A stretch of DNA of 64,000 nucleotides, from positions 558,001 to 622,000 of the forward strand of contig JABSSW010000019.1 in assembly GCA_018902385.1 (NCBI GenBank), given 5' to 3'. Below are positions 49,828-61,382 of the stretch, in pieces (the first letter of the stretch is position 1; each line of letters starts with the position of its first letter). The stretch comes from Physcia stellaris. Its lineage: Eukaryota > Ascomycota > Lecanoromycetes > Caliciales > Physciaceae. The translations under genes and the position numbers were made by a program. The notes under the pieces are model-generated. The model searched no databases and was not told the DNA's origin. It saw nothing but the letters and a program-made list of their open reading frames with translations.

Positions 49828-51024
49828 ATGTATTCACAAACAAAGATGGAGACTGATACTGCTGTCTCGTTGTCTCCCGCCGATTCTCCACCACAAGCCG
49901 ACCATGAAGACGCCAGACAAGATCTGCCCCGACCCTACAAATGCCCAATGTGCGACAAGGCCTTTCATCGGCTCGAACATCAGACGCGGCATATAAGAAC
50001 CCACACAGGAGAAAAGCCTCATGCATGCCAGTATCCCGGGTGTACGAAACGATTCAGCAGGTCCGATGAGTTAACCCGTCACTCGAGGATACACAGCAAC
50101 CCAAATTCGAGAAGAAGTACGAAACCTCACAACGCCACTGCAATAGCCAGCTATCCTCAGCAAGAACAGACAGCGCCCATGTCAATGTTGCCACCTCCGC
50201 GGGTGTCCATGTCTGCCCCAACCTCAACAGTTGGCTCACCGAATGCATCACCGCCAAACTCTTATTCTCCCTATTCTACAAATACGCCTTCCACTTTGGG
50301 TCCATATGGGCGCAGTGGTGCTGCGAGTCCAAATACGGCGAGGCCTGAACACTTGGACATCAACATGCTTGCTTCCGCAGCATCCCAGGTCGAACAACAA
50401 GATGACGAGTTCCCGCAACAAAAGACCGTGAGGGTCCATCATCACCACCATCATCATCATCCGTACTACATCAATAGCAACAGTGTCAACCACCGTCTCC
50501 CCTCGCTAGCACAGTATGCATATTCTTCTCACTCGATGCTACGATCGCATTCGCAAGAAGAGGAGGACTCCATGTCACGCAAGCGATCCCGACCAAGCTC
50601 TCGTCGTACATCCCCTCGCTCGACCGCGCCATCGTCACCTACATTCTCCCACGACTCACTGTCTCCGACCCCGGACCACACTCCGCTAGCTACACCAGCC
50701 CACTCTCCCCGGCTTCGACCGTTCGGTCTACACGAAATGCAACTTCCTGGCATTCGACATCTTTCCCTTCACCAAGTTCCAACACTCCCGCCTTTGGAGC
50801 CTCAGTCAGACGGTGTGCCGCATTATGGCAGTCTACCCGCGTCACAGGCCTATACTCCGGGGTCCACGATCAGTGATATCATCGGTCGACCCGACGGCGC
50901 ACACAGGAAGTTACCAGTTCCGCAGACACCCAAAGTCGCGGTACAGGATCTACTAAATCCTTCGTCTGGGTTTTCCAGTGGGAGTTCCAGTCAGTCCGGA
51001 GGCGATCTTGCCGAAAGATACTAG
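49828..51024 (+). CDS. creA: Carbon catabolite repressor CreA (two C2H2 zinc fingers)
   Basis: CreA is the nuclear repressor of genes for alternative carbon sources when glucose is present; it binds SYGGRG. It is a single exon of 398 aa, a typical length. Two fingers lie at residues 39-59 (C39, C42, H55, H59) and 67-89 (C67, C72, H85, H89), joined by the TGEKPHAC linker. The family block [20 protein letters not shown] is nearly unchanged. Downstream come Ser/Pro-rich segments, an eight-histidine run (about 206-213), a basic KRSRPSSRR patch, the conserved region [15 protein letters not shown] and the C-terminal [18 protein letters not shown], matching the repression region of CreA proteins. 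The start at 49828 is plausible. An in-frame ATG six codons later is the alternative. The frame is intact. Confidence 0.96.
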   Translation: MYSQTKMETDTAVSLSPADSPPQADHEDARQDLPRPYKCPMCDKAFHRLEHQTRHIRTHTGEKPHACQYPGCTKRFSRSDELTRHSRIHSNPNSRRSTKPHNATAIASYPQQEQTAPMSMLPPPRVSMSAPTSTVGSPNASPPNSYSPYSTNTPSTLGPYGRSGAASPNTARPEHLDINMLASAASQVEQQDDEFPQQKTVRVHHHHHHHHPYYINSNSVNHRLPSLAQYAYSSHSMLRSHSQEEEDSMSRKRSRPSSRRTSPRSTAPSSPTFSHDSLSPTPDHTPLATPAHSPRLRPFGLHEMQLPGIRHLSLHQVPTLPPLEPQSDGVPHYGSLPASQAYTPGSTISDIIGRPDGAHRKLPVPQTPKVAVQDLLNPSSGFSSGSSSQSGGDLAERY

Positions 51025-51934
51025 TTACTGTTCTACGAATATGGCTATTTCATGTGTTGACCTATTACTGGGAGGGTGATACGTGGGAAGGAAATGGTTC
51101 TGGGATAGAATCACAAGCATTGGCGCTGTTGGAATTATCTCTTGGATGTGGAGGGCTTATCGGACTTTGCGATACACACTATAGACTACCCTGCTCTTTT
51201 GCTTATTCTTCCACGATTTCTTTTTGCTGCAAGGTCCTCCTAGATATCCCGCACACCCTGGTTGTGTAAGCGTCGACCACTGGGTCTGTTAGCTAATAGA
51301 TTGATCTACCACCACTTTACTTGACAAACTACTTCATCCGTCTCGGCTTAGAGTTTTGCCACTAGGCTGCACTCTACACCTCCGCTGTTTTGGCTCACCG
51401 CCTTTAAAGTGCATACTATTTGGATGCAGGCAGGCTTCGCGGATTGGCATAGGATATGCCGTGGGCTTGCTCGTCCAAGCATCTCCCTAGCCAGTCGATT
51501 CGTATTTTCGAATAAGAAAATGTGGTGTCGCCAACAATGTCGCCTTCGACGGATATCATGACGGAATGGAGACATGGAAAATGTGGAGATGAGTCTCCAA
51601 AGATGCTCGTACTACGCTCTACACTTCATGTCTCGTCATACACACTCGCTGCATGCCACAACCCGGGCAGGGACCGACCATGATGGCTGCTTATTACGCT
51701 TCAGCCTGAAGAGGATATGGACCGTGGTTGAAGAGACCCTGGAGAGCTAATCGGCCATCTCTACCCTACGAGTATTTTTCTAGAGAATGGGCAATTGCGG
51801 GGAAATCCCCACGTCTGGGGACCCCTTCGTCAGCGCCACAGCCCCCACGCGGCCATGCGCACAATCAGTCGATCGTCCGATGACCGAAGCCGTTTGAGAT
51901 CTGTGTCACACACAGCTAGGGACGAAGGATTACC
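51025..51934. other. 3' flank of creA, no supported gene
   Basis: Only short frames occur. The first few hundred bases likely include the creA 3' untranslated region. Confidence 0.4.
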
Positions 51935-52498
51935 GGTAAAGTTGAAAATGCTGGTAATTACCGTCACGTCATCATGAGTATGGTGACAGAGCGTCACCAT
52001 GACTAAGCGCCAAGAGTATCACGTGCACGAGCTCTGATTCTACTGGTAAAATCGGTAAACAAGCAGAATTTTTGTTTTTTCGCAGTCTCAATCAATTAGC
52101 GTTCTAAAGAGCTTTGTTAAGAGGAGACATCATCAATGTATCACCGAGATTTCAGTGCAAATCTGATATGATTTCCGGTTCTTGAAGTGATGATTGTTGG
52201 GACATCGAACAATTATTTTGTCAATTCAGATATTCAGAATTATTAAATGTTTATTAGGGTTGAAAGAGCGAGCTTTTCAAGCTACGTGAGAAACTCTACG
52301 TACAGTCAAAAATCTTTTTCTAGAGTTGAAGAAACATCGAAACATCGGTTGAGATCTGCATATCGTACATATTCATTTCACCAATTCTACCTACTAAGTC
52401 CAGCATACTGACCACCTAGAATAGTACTATTTATAGCTAGCGGTCACCGTTCGCTATGGTGACAGTAATTACCGCGTAATTACCTTGGCGTATTTACC
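51935..52498. mobile_element. Candidate MITE-like element with imperfect terminal inverted repeats
   Basis: Left-end GGTAAA (51935) and GGTAATTACCGTCAC (51953-51967) face right-end GTGACAGTAATTACC (52459-52473) and TTTACC (52493-52498) in inverted orientation; the 15-mers differ at one base. A further GTAATTACC copy is at 52476. The roughly 560-bp stretch has an interior clearly richer in AT than its surroundings and no coding capacity. A target duplication was not identified and spacing between the motif pairs differs at the two ends, so family and exact ends are open. Confidence 0.45.
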
Positions 52499-53874
52499 GT
52501 CACCGTGGGGGACGGTATCCCTACACACAGCCTCAGCAAAACAGAAGAAAAAGCCTGCTCGGGGAACTTGGCCCGAAAGCCGACTGGACCTCGATCAATC
52601 CCACGACTCGACCGCTGAGGAGAAGTTGCACAATGGGATCAAACCATGTCGCAATCTGTCCTGGACGCAAATACCTTAGGGTATGGTAGAACTAAGGCTG
52701 TCCTCGCACGGTGCCACGTCGCTTGAACGTCCTTTCAGCCCCGAATGGGATTTTCCCCATCGCTGCCGTCATCCTGCGGCAATAATTCGTAATCCTCAAC
52801 GGCCTCCTTCGGGCAAACATATCTTGATTCCTATTACCTACAAAACACGGTAGCCCCGTACATGCACATCGATAGGACCGCATCCAGCTCACCTTCAGTC
52901 CACCTTCTAGTCTTATCACCTTCAAACTTAGCACTTACAGCGCACATGCCTTGTCGTACCACAGCACCAGAACCTGCCTGTTCGCTATCCGCCTCCTTAT
53001 CAGTCCCTCGATTACTTTGCAGCAAGCTTGGGCCACCTCGCATGACACCTCCTCGCTTCTCCCTGTTGCTCCACGTTTCGTATCTGCCTCCTTCGCTTTT
53101 CGAGGCGCATGACCGCGCTTGTCGACGGAGCTGTCTACGCTCTCGTTTTCCTTTTCAGTCTCCATCTGCAGTACGAGCTGCACGCAGCCCGACCGCACAT
53201 GCCTTTCATTGACTTTATGCACTCTGTATGACACTCGAAACGTCCATGCCCCCAGATCCATCATCGACAGATGGTGTGCAGCAGTCACGTTACCTGGTGC
53301 TGCTGACTTCCTCTCATCCTATCATATCGATGAACTTACGTCGTTGATTTTCTCTTCGTAGTCGTAGGTTCCCCCTTATCAGAGGGTATTTGATTCGCGC
53401 AAATGGAGCTGTTTTGATGAAGAGGCCAAACTCAGCGTCCAATCCAATCAAATACAAATCATAGCGCTGGCAATGCGGTGAAGAATGCAGTCGAAGAACT
53501 TTGCCATCGTGTAACTACCGAGTTTGCGGCTTCAATGTGAGGATCATCTTACTTATCGTCATCGTCATTCCCAGTCACGAAATTTCGAGAGTTTCTCCAG
53601 CTTTTTGCCATGGTAAGTCAGATTCCGATCTATGGAGCTGATCGGTCATCGATGGATTGCTGGGGAATTTTAATTCAGAAGGGTTGACATAGAGACGAGG
53701 GAAGTATTGTTTTCTTTCATTTCATGTCACTACTTCTTCGTCTCCTCTTGTCTATTAGAAGATTTCAAAGCCTCTCCGGTTACCTGAACTTAAATAGGGG
53801 AGGTATACCATCGCCATCCTCAAAGTCCTACTGTTGAAGTCAGCATCTTTCCGTGGGATAATACTGCTGCTGCA
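52499..53874. other. Intergenic stretch, no supported gene
   Basis: A 116-codon plus frame from 52862 is Ser/Pro/Leu-rich and does not resemble a family. Nothing else is seen. Confidence 0.35.
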
Positions 53875-54267
53875 ATGAACACCCATGTCAAGAAGGCAAT
53901 GGTCTGTCGCCTCACTGGTTCAGCTCCAAGTCTTGAGTTCAGAGCCAGAATTCGTGTATGGCAGCCAGTCGGCCCAAATGATAGCAGCAGTCTTGGCAAG
54001 GAAAATGTCCATCCTTCACATGATCTTGAACATTGGACTTCATGTCGTGAAATGAAACCCTATTTCCTCAAGACACCACCGCCAGCCATCCGCCTTGAGG
54101 ATCCCGCCGTCCATCTTGTTCCCTCAACATCTATTTCTATCCATGCTATCGCCTTCGAAACATCTCCACCCAAAGCAAACATCACTCGCCATTCCCTTCT
54201 TCGACGATATCGATCCCACCTATCCACTTCCTTCACACTAATTATCTTGCTCCGTGCACCTCTGTAG
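53875..54267 (+). CDS. Possible small hypothetical protein, 130 aa
   Basis: This open frame of 130 codons has an ATG start (MNTHVKKAMVCRLTGSAPSL) and a moderately hydrophobic C-terminus (FTLIILLRAPL). No domain, signal peptide or family is recognised. It is the longest frame in a large gap, so it could be a taxon-restricted gene or chance. Confidence 0.25.
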   Translation: MNTHVKKAMVCRLTGSAPSLEFRARIRVWQPVGPNDSSSLGKENVHPSHDLEHWTSCREMKPYFLKTPPPAIRLEDPAVHLVPSTSISIHAIAFETSPPKANITRHSLLRRYRSHLSTSFTLIILLRAPL

Positions 54268-54528
54268 ACCCCACAAGCTGCACAAGGAACCTTACCCGCC
54301 GTTATTGGGGACGGAGACATCCATTCTTGGTTCTGTAGCTTCCAAGGGCTGTGTTTGTCAAGGTGGTGGAGTGATTCTTGAAAGAGAACAGTAATGGGGG
54401 CACAGGTAAGCTTTTCTTCGTCTGTCAGGACCGGTTGTCGTTTTTATGATCTTCGGCGCCGGACTTTCGATTTTAAATGCTCCCCTCATGTTTCTCCGTG
54501 TTTTCCATACAATAATTACATTGCCGGG

Positions 54529-54722
54529 CAGGCTGGCTGTGTTTGGAAGGGGACGGTCTATCCAGCAGTCTTGAGGCTGACTGGAGGAATCTGACGCGGT
54601 GGATGCTCAATGTCTCGTTGGTGTCCATGTCGCACAGGTCGGCCGTGTCTGAAAGGGGGCGGTCTATCCTGCAGTCCTAAGGTTGACCTCAGAAATCTGA
54701 CGCGCTGAATGCCCAAGGTCTT
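54529..54722. repeat. Diverged tandem duplication, about 106-bp period
   Basis: The segment from 54529 (CAGGCTGGCTGTGTTTGGA) to about 54615 recurs at 54635 (CAGGTCGGCCGTGTCTGA) to 54722. Shared blocks include GGTCTATCC, GCAGTC and AATCTGACGCG. Most differences are transitions. No coding function is seen. Confidence 0.7.
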
Positions 54723-55486
54723 ACAGTACATTGAGCTGAGAGATGCTCGAAAGAGACGGTTATGACACCACTATAGAAAAATCGAAGAAAAGTACAGCGA
54801 TTCCCTACGGCTACAATATCCCCGGATTCGACCTCATTAAAGAACCGAACAGACTGATCACAATGTATCCGATCGAATCCGTCGCATCATTTTTCAGCTC
54901 ATTGAACGCGTCATGAGACGTGTGACATTGAGACGCTTGCGACAGGCCATGAACTCAATGATATAATCCTGAGGACCGTGGTAGGACTGGAATGAGAAAA
55001 AAGACTATCTTAATATGGTAGATCTTTGGTACCTCTCAGAAGCCTTCCGAAATCCATAAGGTCGCGATATGAGGTTCAAATCTCCAGCCACACTGTCCGT
55101 TGTATCCTATACTCAATACAAAAACCAAAGATACCGCAATGCTCGGCCGTCTCTGCGAGGTAGATGGTCTGTCCGGAAACCATGGTGTTGACCACAAAAC
55201 CCCGCCACCGCAGTGAATCTCACCACAAACAATAGCAATGCCAAATCTCCATTGTCCCCCTCAGTTTCGCGCCGAATTAGCGTCATGTGTTGAACGTTCC
55301 CTCAATACTAAACGCCAAATCTCTTCCTCGCACTCTCCTTCTGCTTCCTCATTCTCTTCAATCGCTTTCGCACAGATACACGGACGTCCTCCTCGCTTTC
55401 GCGCAGATATAGATACTCATCAACGCATACCAGATCTCGGATTGCTTCTGCTGCTTCTTGCTGCTTTCATTGAAACATCGTTCAAG
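54723..55486. other. Intergenic region upstream of the repeat-rich membrane-protein gene
   Basis: No gene is supported. An ATG at 55238 is in frame with the start chosen at 55487, but the residues between them are not protein-like. Confidence 0.35.
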
Positions 55487-57834
55487 ATGCCTAGCTGTGG
55501 ATTTATCGCTCAGGTGGTTAGTTCTGTGGTCGCGGCGGTTTTGGCAATTTATCTGGGGCCTCAGGTAAGTCACTTTCTGCTTTTTTCTGACTCATTCTTT
55601 CTACTCCTTTCCTCAAGCATCTATCACCCCGGGTTCTTGTATCTTCATTGTAGATTGGCTGTTGGCTGTAAGCTGCTGGCTTTGTGCGTGGAGATACAAA
55701 GCTTTTTTCCTCTGTGTCATTCATGGCGAGGGACGATTTCACCCCCTTTTTTTGCCCCTTGTACCAAGATTGCCTACCACCCTTTCCCGATTCCTCTATG
55801 TATTTGGTCCTTCTCGTCATGATAACACCGGGTGACGTATGTGGGAACGAAAAAGTTCCATGCTCTCGTCTACATTTGGTTTTGGCATTGGAGCTGAAGC
55901 ATGTCCGGCCCCCCTTACCCCTTTCCCAGGTCGCATACCTACCCCATCCTCAGCCACTCTCGTTACGATCCAGCTAAAGGACGTATATGGGAATCAAAAA
56001 TCCCATTCTGACGTCCACAACTGCGTTCTGCTGTTTTTATCACGCTCTTGGAGGAATTCAGTCACAGATTCTGGAATGGATTGGCTGATTTTGATACCTT
56101 TGATAGACATCGTTGACGGTTTTCGATCCCTGGCGGACCGACGGCCCCTTCGATTTTAAGACTCCATACTGGCGACCTCATAAGCCAGTTTCAACGCCCG
56201 GGATCCACCTCCCATTTCCCCCCAACGATACCGCCCCAATTCCCTCGATCCCGTACGCAACCCCCCACTTCACCCTCGCAGAAGTCGAGAAACTGGTCGC
56301 GCTCGCGTACCTCAATGGCAGCAACTCCGCCGCCGCCGCCGCCGCTTCCTCTGATGCCGTCTTCACCGCCTCCACCAATCAACACATCGCAGCTCCTGGG
56401 TCTTGGGTGCTCCCGTCCGTCTCTGCCGTCGTGTCTACGATCCTGGGGTTCTACGGCAAGCTCGGCTGGTACGCTCTCATGGTCGTTGCCCAGCTCCTCG
56501 CTGCCAACGTCGTCTGCTGCCGCTACCTCACTAAGCAGAGCGTGATTGTCTATAAGCCGGCTCGTCCCACGCTACCCTCCGTCACCGCTATCTCGACTTC
56601 GGCTCGCGGAACACAGACCGACCTCCTCAGTAGTAATGGCTTGATACCAGCACCAGCTTGGCCGCGTACGGACAATGGAACACAAACCGACCCCCTCACC
56701 AACGGCTCGATATCAGGAACAGCTTGGCCGCGTATGGACGCCGGCACGCAAACATCCCCCGCCCCGATATTGGAGTTCCTTCCTACCTCTCCTCTTCCCA
56801 CATCGAAACCAGCTAGGCCGACTTCAGAAGCAGGAACGCAAACCTCCTCTCCCCCCGCCTCGAAAGCCGCTCGGCCGACTTCGGAAGCCGGGACGCAGTT
56901 CTCTCCCCCAATGTCACCACGCGCCCCGTCCTTGGCACTATCAAAAATCTCTAGCATTGAGATTCTTCCTTCCTCTCCTTCCCTCGCATCGACACCAGCT
57001 CGGCCGACATCGGAAGCCGGAACGCAATTCTCTCCTCCCACGTCACCACGCGCCCCGTCATTGGCACTATCAAGAATCTCTAGCATTGAGATCTTTCCTT
57101 CCTCTCCTTCCCTCGTATCGACACCGGCTCGGCGGACATCGGAAGCCGCAACGCAAACCTTTCCTTCTCCCGCATCGACACCAGCTCGCCCGTCTTCGGA
57201 CGCAAGCTCACAGACATCCCCCCGCCCTCCTCCCACCCGACCAATCTTCAACCCAGGCGCAAACAGTTTCGTTCCCAACTCGGGTCCCGGTGCTTTCGTC
57301 CCTCCTACCGGCGGTCGCGGCGGCCCTGGCAATTTCTCCAGCGGCCTTGGCAATTTCTCCAGCCCCGGTGCTCCTCAATTCGGTGCTCAGGGCGGCGGCG
57401 GGTTTGTGCCTCCTTTCGGCGGTCGTGGCGGTTTCGTGCCTCCCTTCGCTCCTCAGTTCCCCGGCGGTATGCCTCAGTTCCCTGGCGGTGGTCCTCAATT
57501 CCCTGGCGGTGGTCCTCAATTCCCTGGCGGTGCTCCTCAATTCCCCAGCGGTGCTCCTCAATTCCCTGGCAGCGCTCCTCAATTCCCCAGCGGCGCTCCT
57601 CAATTCCCTGGCGGTGGTCCTCAATTCCCCGGCGGCGCCCCTCAATTCGCTGGTCGTGGCGGTTTCCCCAGTCAAATACCTATTCCTTTTACACCTGCCA
57701 ACGGCGGTACCTACCCGAGCGCGCGTCCTAAACCCGGCACCCGTGGTGGTCCTCCGGTAGCTGCGTCTTCAAAGGCTGAGTGGGACGCGTGGAATGCTCG
57801 CTATCCGCAGCATGGGAGGCCGGCTAATCCTTGA
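55487..57834 (+). CDS. Repeat-rich, Pro/Gly-rich membrane protein, function unknown
   Basis: A proposed exon 1 (55487-55564) encodes a short hydrophobic start (IAQVVSSVVAAVLAIYLGPQ) and ends at a GTAAGT donor. The main exon (56107-57834) follows a TAG acceptor in phase 0, giving about 601 aa. The 542-bp intron is long for this genome, so a further small exon is possible. The main exon has a hydrophobic segment near VLPSVSAVVSTILGFYGKLG and WYALMVVAQLLAANVVC. It then carries repeats of ARPTSEAGTQ(T/F)S, including two full 43-residue units encoded by an exact 129-bp period, and a run of ten PQFPGGx heptads near the C-terminus. The architecture is a membrane anchor plus a low-complexity domain. 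I do not recognise a family; it may be lineage-specific. Confidence 0.65.
56869..57126 (+). repeat. 129-bp tandem repeat (43 codons), two full copies plus a partial third
   Basis: The phrase GCTCGG(C/G)(C/G)GAC starts at 56869, 56998 and 57127, exactly 129 bp apart, and the intervening sequences are nearly identical. The repeat keeps the reading frame and encodes the SPRAPSLALS(K/R)ISSIEI unit. Confidence 0.85.
57451..57660 (+). repeat. 21-bp tandem repeat encoding PQFPGGx heptads
   Basis: Ten consecutive seven-codon units begin CCTCA(A/G)TTC. The variable seventh residue is G, A or M, and some units have S in place of G. It lies in frame within the gene at 55487-57834. Confidence 0.9.
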
Positions 57835-57998
57835 TTTAAGAGTGTGGGCGGTCGTTTGGTGGGCTCGGCGGCGGGGTGCTGTGTGGTGGACGTCGGTATG
57901 GTGGAGTTAGGCGTGGTGCCGTCGCTGGGCGGCTGGGTTTCGGTGTGGCGGTTATCGTGGTATGGTGCTTGGGGTGGTGGAGATTTCCGGATTTTCTG

Positions 57999-58075
57999 TC
58001 TTTTTTTTCTTTCTTTCTTTCCTGTCGTTTTGTTTTGTTTTTGTCTTGTTTTTGTTTTGTTTTTTGCGTGCATGT
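57999..58075. repeat. T-rich low-complexity tract downstream of the repeat-rich gene
   Basis: Runs of TTTC and TTTTG repeats follow the stop at 57834. This looks like 3' untranslated or intergenic simple sequence. Confidence 0.6.
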
Positions 58076-58889
58076 GGTGCGAGCGTTTTGTATTTCTGTT
58101 CTTTGCGTTTGGATTTTGCATTTGATTTCTTGTACTTTGCTTTCTTTGTATTTTGTTCGAGTTTGTATTTACAGAGTTTCCTGCATTTGATCCCTGGACA
58201 TAAAATGAAAAGGCACAAAAACAATTGAAAATAATAACTTGTGCTTTAAATACTCTACGTGAACTACAATGGACTTTCTCCTCGAGAAGGAGAGCCACAT
58301 GTTCGTCTCCGAAACAACTGTGATGCTCACAATCGACGAAATGGCTCCAAGGAGACCATCCCTTCCATTCCAGACGTCGTCCAAATCTGCCCTTAGTGAA
58401 AAGCTAGCCTAGCCCAACCCTAAGACAGCGAAACATGCGGTCATCGGTCCGGTCTCCGCTCCGGAAAAACCCGCAATGACAGAGGCAGAAAGGCCCGATT
58501 AGTACTTCACTTCACCTCTCCCCTCGCCACGGAGCAAAGGCAGTTGTAAAGGCTAAAAAGCAAATGCTATCTCTCCTACCCCACACCCACCTATCGCCCG
58601 CTCAATCATCCCCGCACACCGCAACCATCATGGCAGTTGCGTCCGACCACTCAGCGTAGACCGATTAACCACCCTCTCCCTGGAAACCTCCTCCGACTTC
58701 TCCGGAACTCGATAAACCTCCACAATCCCATAAACCTCCAGCCCTCCCTATCTCCCTTCAAATACTCCCACGAATCCTTCATCCTCCAAGCAAAGCAGCC
58801 CGACTGCCCCCCTTCGCCACATCATCCACAGCAAAAGCCTCCCATCAACCCCCTCCCTAAAAAAAAACCAGCAAACCAAAAAAACCACA
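58076..58889. other. Intergenic region and leader of the next gene
   Basis: From about 58600 the plus strand is C- and A-rich, as in fungal 5' leaders, and ends in AACCACAATG at 58890. No separate gene is supported. Confidence 0.4.
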
Positions 58890-59396
58890 ATGCCCGCCCT
58901 CCCCAACAACCGCCCCTTCTTCGCCAACTTCCTCTCCGCCTTCCGCGCCCACTCCTACCCCAAAGCGCCCACAACCACAGCCCTAACACCAACCACAACA
59001 AGCACCACCTCCTCCCCCTCCGCCTTCGCAGCAGCCTCGTCCCCCCCACCGCCTCCGCGCGCTCAATCACCACCGCTCCCTCCCCGAAAGCTTCCTCCTC
59101 CTCCTGCACCCAGCCCCCTTCGTCCACATCTCCCACAGCTACCTCCACCCCGGGCCCGATCTCGCGGGCAGCGCGGCAGGTGAGTGCGTCTCCGCCGCCG
59201 GGGACGTGGAGGCGGACGGAACCGCAGAGGAGGGGCAGCGATAGTAGTTCCGATGGGGGCTTTCGGGAGGTCTTGGGCGCGGAGAAGTGGTATGTTGGGG
59301 GCCGGACGGCGGGGGGAGGAGAGGTTTTATAGGTTGGGCATGGTGAGGAAGGAGAGGAGTGGGGATCGGTTGAGTTTGGATCGGTTGAGTTTGTAG
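58890..59396 (+). CDS. Small conserved fungal protein of unknown function, ending RLSLDRLSL
   Basis: The start MPALPNNRPFFANFLSAF and the end EERFYRLGMVRKERSGDRLS followed by LDRLSL fit, from memory, a widespread uncharacterised fungal family. That family also has a middle block RRGSDSSSDGGFREVLGAEK followed by WYVGGRTA. The expected length is about 168 aa. The three blocks lie in three different frames. The first change falls in a seven-C run (59041-59047), where one more C would join the frames. The second falls in a six-G run near 59314, where one fewer G would do so. No canonical intron explains either. These are best read as homopolymer indels in the assembly. The protein looks disordered, Ser/Pro/Thr-rich and soluble. 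Role unknown. Confidence 0.6.
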
Positions 59397-59831
59397 ATTG
59401 GGTGTGGGAGAATTGGAGGGGATGGAGAGATGTTGGGGGGTCTCTGTGTTGGATATTCGACTGGTTTTTTTGGGGTGGGAGAGGGGTCTTGGTCCGGTTG
59501 TACATATGGGACTTTTATTTTCTGGATGGCTGGTGCTTTCTGTGGCAGGGCTGCTCGTGGTTAGAGGGTATTGGTGTTTTCTGTGCATACGAAGGCTGGA
59601 TTACGACGGCCACCGGCTTTACCAACTCTTCTCTCAAGACACCGTGCTTCGAGGAATATACAAACTTTCCGAGCCCAGATCTACGAGATCGATACCGCGC
59701 GTCATGGATGACTTGTCCTGCAATCCTACCTTACACTACATATCCCAATCCCCGACTCCTCGCTCCAAAGTCCAAATCCTTTCCGAAAAGACACCAGACG
59801 CCCCAATCTCCAAAGAAAACATCCCTAAAAT

Positions 59832-60399
59832 TCACATCGCCACAACCGACCCTCTCCCATTCGGGCCATAAACCCACATCAAGCCCGACCGAAACAAAAC
59901 ATCCATCGCCCTGATCTTAACCTCCAGACTCTCCTCGTGCATCCTCGCGTCCCTGTCGACCAACAATCGACTCATCTGCATCATCGCCGTCGCCCCTACA
60001 TCCGCATTCCAAAGGTCAGCAGTCCAATCCCACACCACTCATCGAGTCACCAACAAAAACCCCTCTCAACTCCAACTACTCCTCCTACGATCCACTGACG
60101 CCCCTAAAAAGGTGCAAAATGAGGCTCGCACCAGAGACAGACATACCTTGAACAGTGACCCGCCTCGAGTGCGCATGCGCGATATGTTGCTCGATCGCAT
60201 TACACGTCCACTCCACATGACCCCGGATCGAGTTCTCGAACTCGATCATGGTGAAGTGGCCGGATATGGAGTTGTTGCCTCGCATGCGGATCAGGGATAG
60301 GGTGACGGAATGCCGTGTGCGTATGCCGAGCGGGAAATCTGTGAGGGCGATTATGAATGCGTTGGGCGTTTGGTGCCAGGTGTTGGGGCCTAGAGACAT
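59832..60399 (-). CDS. Two-exon hypothetical protein, about 138 aa
   Basis: The start at 60399 has a good Kozak context (CGCCATGTCT) and opens MSLGPNTWHQTPNAFIIALT. Exon 1 (60399-60147) ends at a GTATGT donor. A TAG acceptor at 59998-59996, 18 nt after a CTGAC branch-like site, leads into exon 2 (59995-59832). This ends VDRDARMHEESLEVKIRAMD, then VLFRSGLMWVYGPNGRG. The composition is that of a folded soluble protein with amphipathic helices. No signal peptide or transmembrane helix is visible. A GAG acceptor 32 nt upstream would also be in frame. No family is recognised. Confidence 0.5.
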
Positions 60400-61382
60400 G
60401 GCGAGATGGTAGGGGGTCGGAGTATTATTGTGAGGCTGTTGCTGGGGTTGGAGATGGGGGAGGGAGGGAGGTTGTTGAGAGTGGAGTGTGTAGGACTCGT
60501 TGGATACTAGGGGGGGAGAACTATATTGTGGGATCAGTGTATATAGTATACCCAGCAGGGAATCGACTTCTTCTAGGATTTTATAAGGAAAAATCTGTTG
60601 TTCGTGTGCTTTATGTCCTGATAGGATTGTTTGGAATTTTGTTGAGGCGACTTGGGGCGTTGGTTGACTGCACAAAGTCTTATATTCGGGTTGAACGAGA
60701 TTCAACGATGGTTCAGCATCAGCACCTTTTGGTCCTCAACCGGCGCCACAATCTGCTTGAGGAATGGTGTTTTTCAACGAGAAATAGGAGATCAGGTGCC
60801 AAGTATAAAATATTTGCCCAAAGAAACTAGACATTGGAGGGCGCAAACATAGGGATGCCAATAGATTCATTGAACATGGTTTAAATTGTGATGACTTTAG
60901 CTTGTCCTCAACAACTAGACTGAGAACTTGCGGAAGTAGCCGTCAGTAGTCGAGTGTACTATGAAGCCTGTTGTAGACTACCTGAAGGCAATAACTCTTC
61001 CCTTCTGTTGAAGATCCTGCCGGCTGCGTGGTAATCGTAAGCTCATTTCGTTGTATATTGGCTACAATTCTCCCGGTCGATATAATTTTGAACGTTTTGA
61101 AGGGCAAGCCATCCCGCCCTTGTAGCTCTTACTGTTCCAGAAGTATTTCAAAGGTCAATATCGTCTTCGGTACGGCCTCTCAATGTGCTTGGTGGATGGA
61201 CCACTTGCCCGAGCTACAATATTATCCTCATGATCGGGTAGTCCTCACTTGAAGTATGTGCCACTTCTACACTGAATGATCTTGGTATTAGCAAGCTTCC
61301 ACGAGTGAAATCCGAGATCTGAGCCAAAGGATTCTCTTGGAGCTAATTGCTCGTTACATACCCATCGAATAATCCTCCTCAG
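60400..61382. other. Intergenic stretch, no supported gene
   Basis: Only short or low-complexity frames are present on either strand. Confidence 0.35.

Noticed and set aside
52862-53212. A 116-codon plus-strand frame
   Set aside because: Composition is Ser/Pro/Leu/Arg-rich without domain, and a minus-strand frame of equal length overlaps it.
56550-57353. A 267-codon minus-strand frame opposite the repeat-rich gene
   Set aside because: It follows the tandem repeat on the complementary strand; the plus-strand reading has the better start, membrane segments and splice site.
57990-58230. Plus-strand frames rich in Phe, Cys and Val after the repeat-rich gene
   Set aside because: They are translations of a T-rich simple-sequence tract in several frames.
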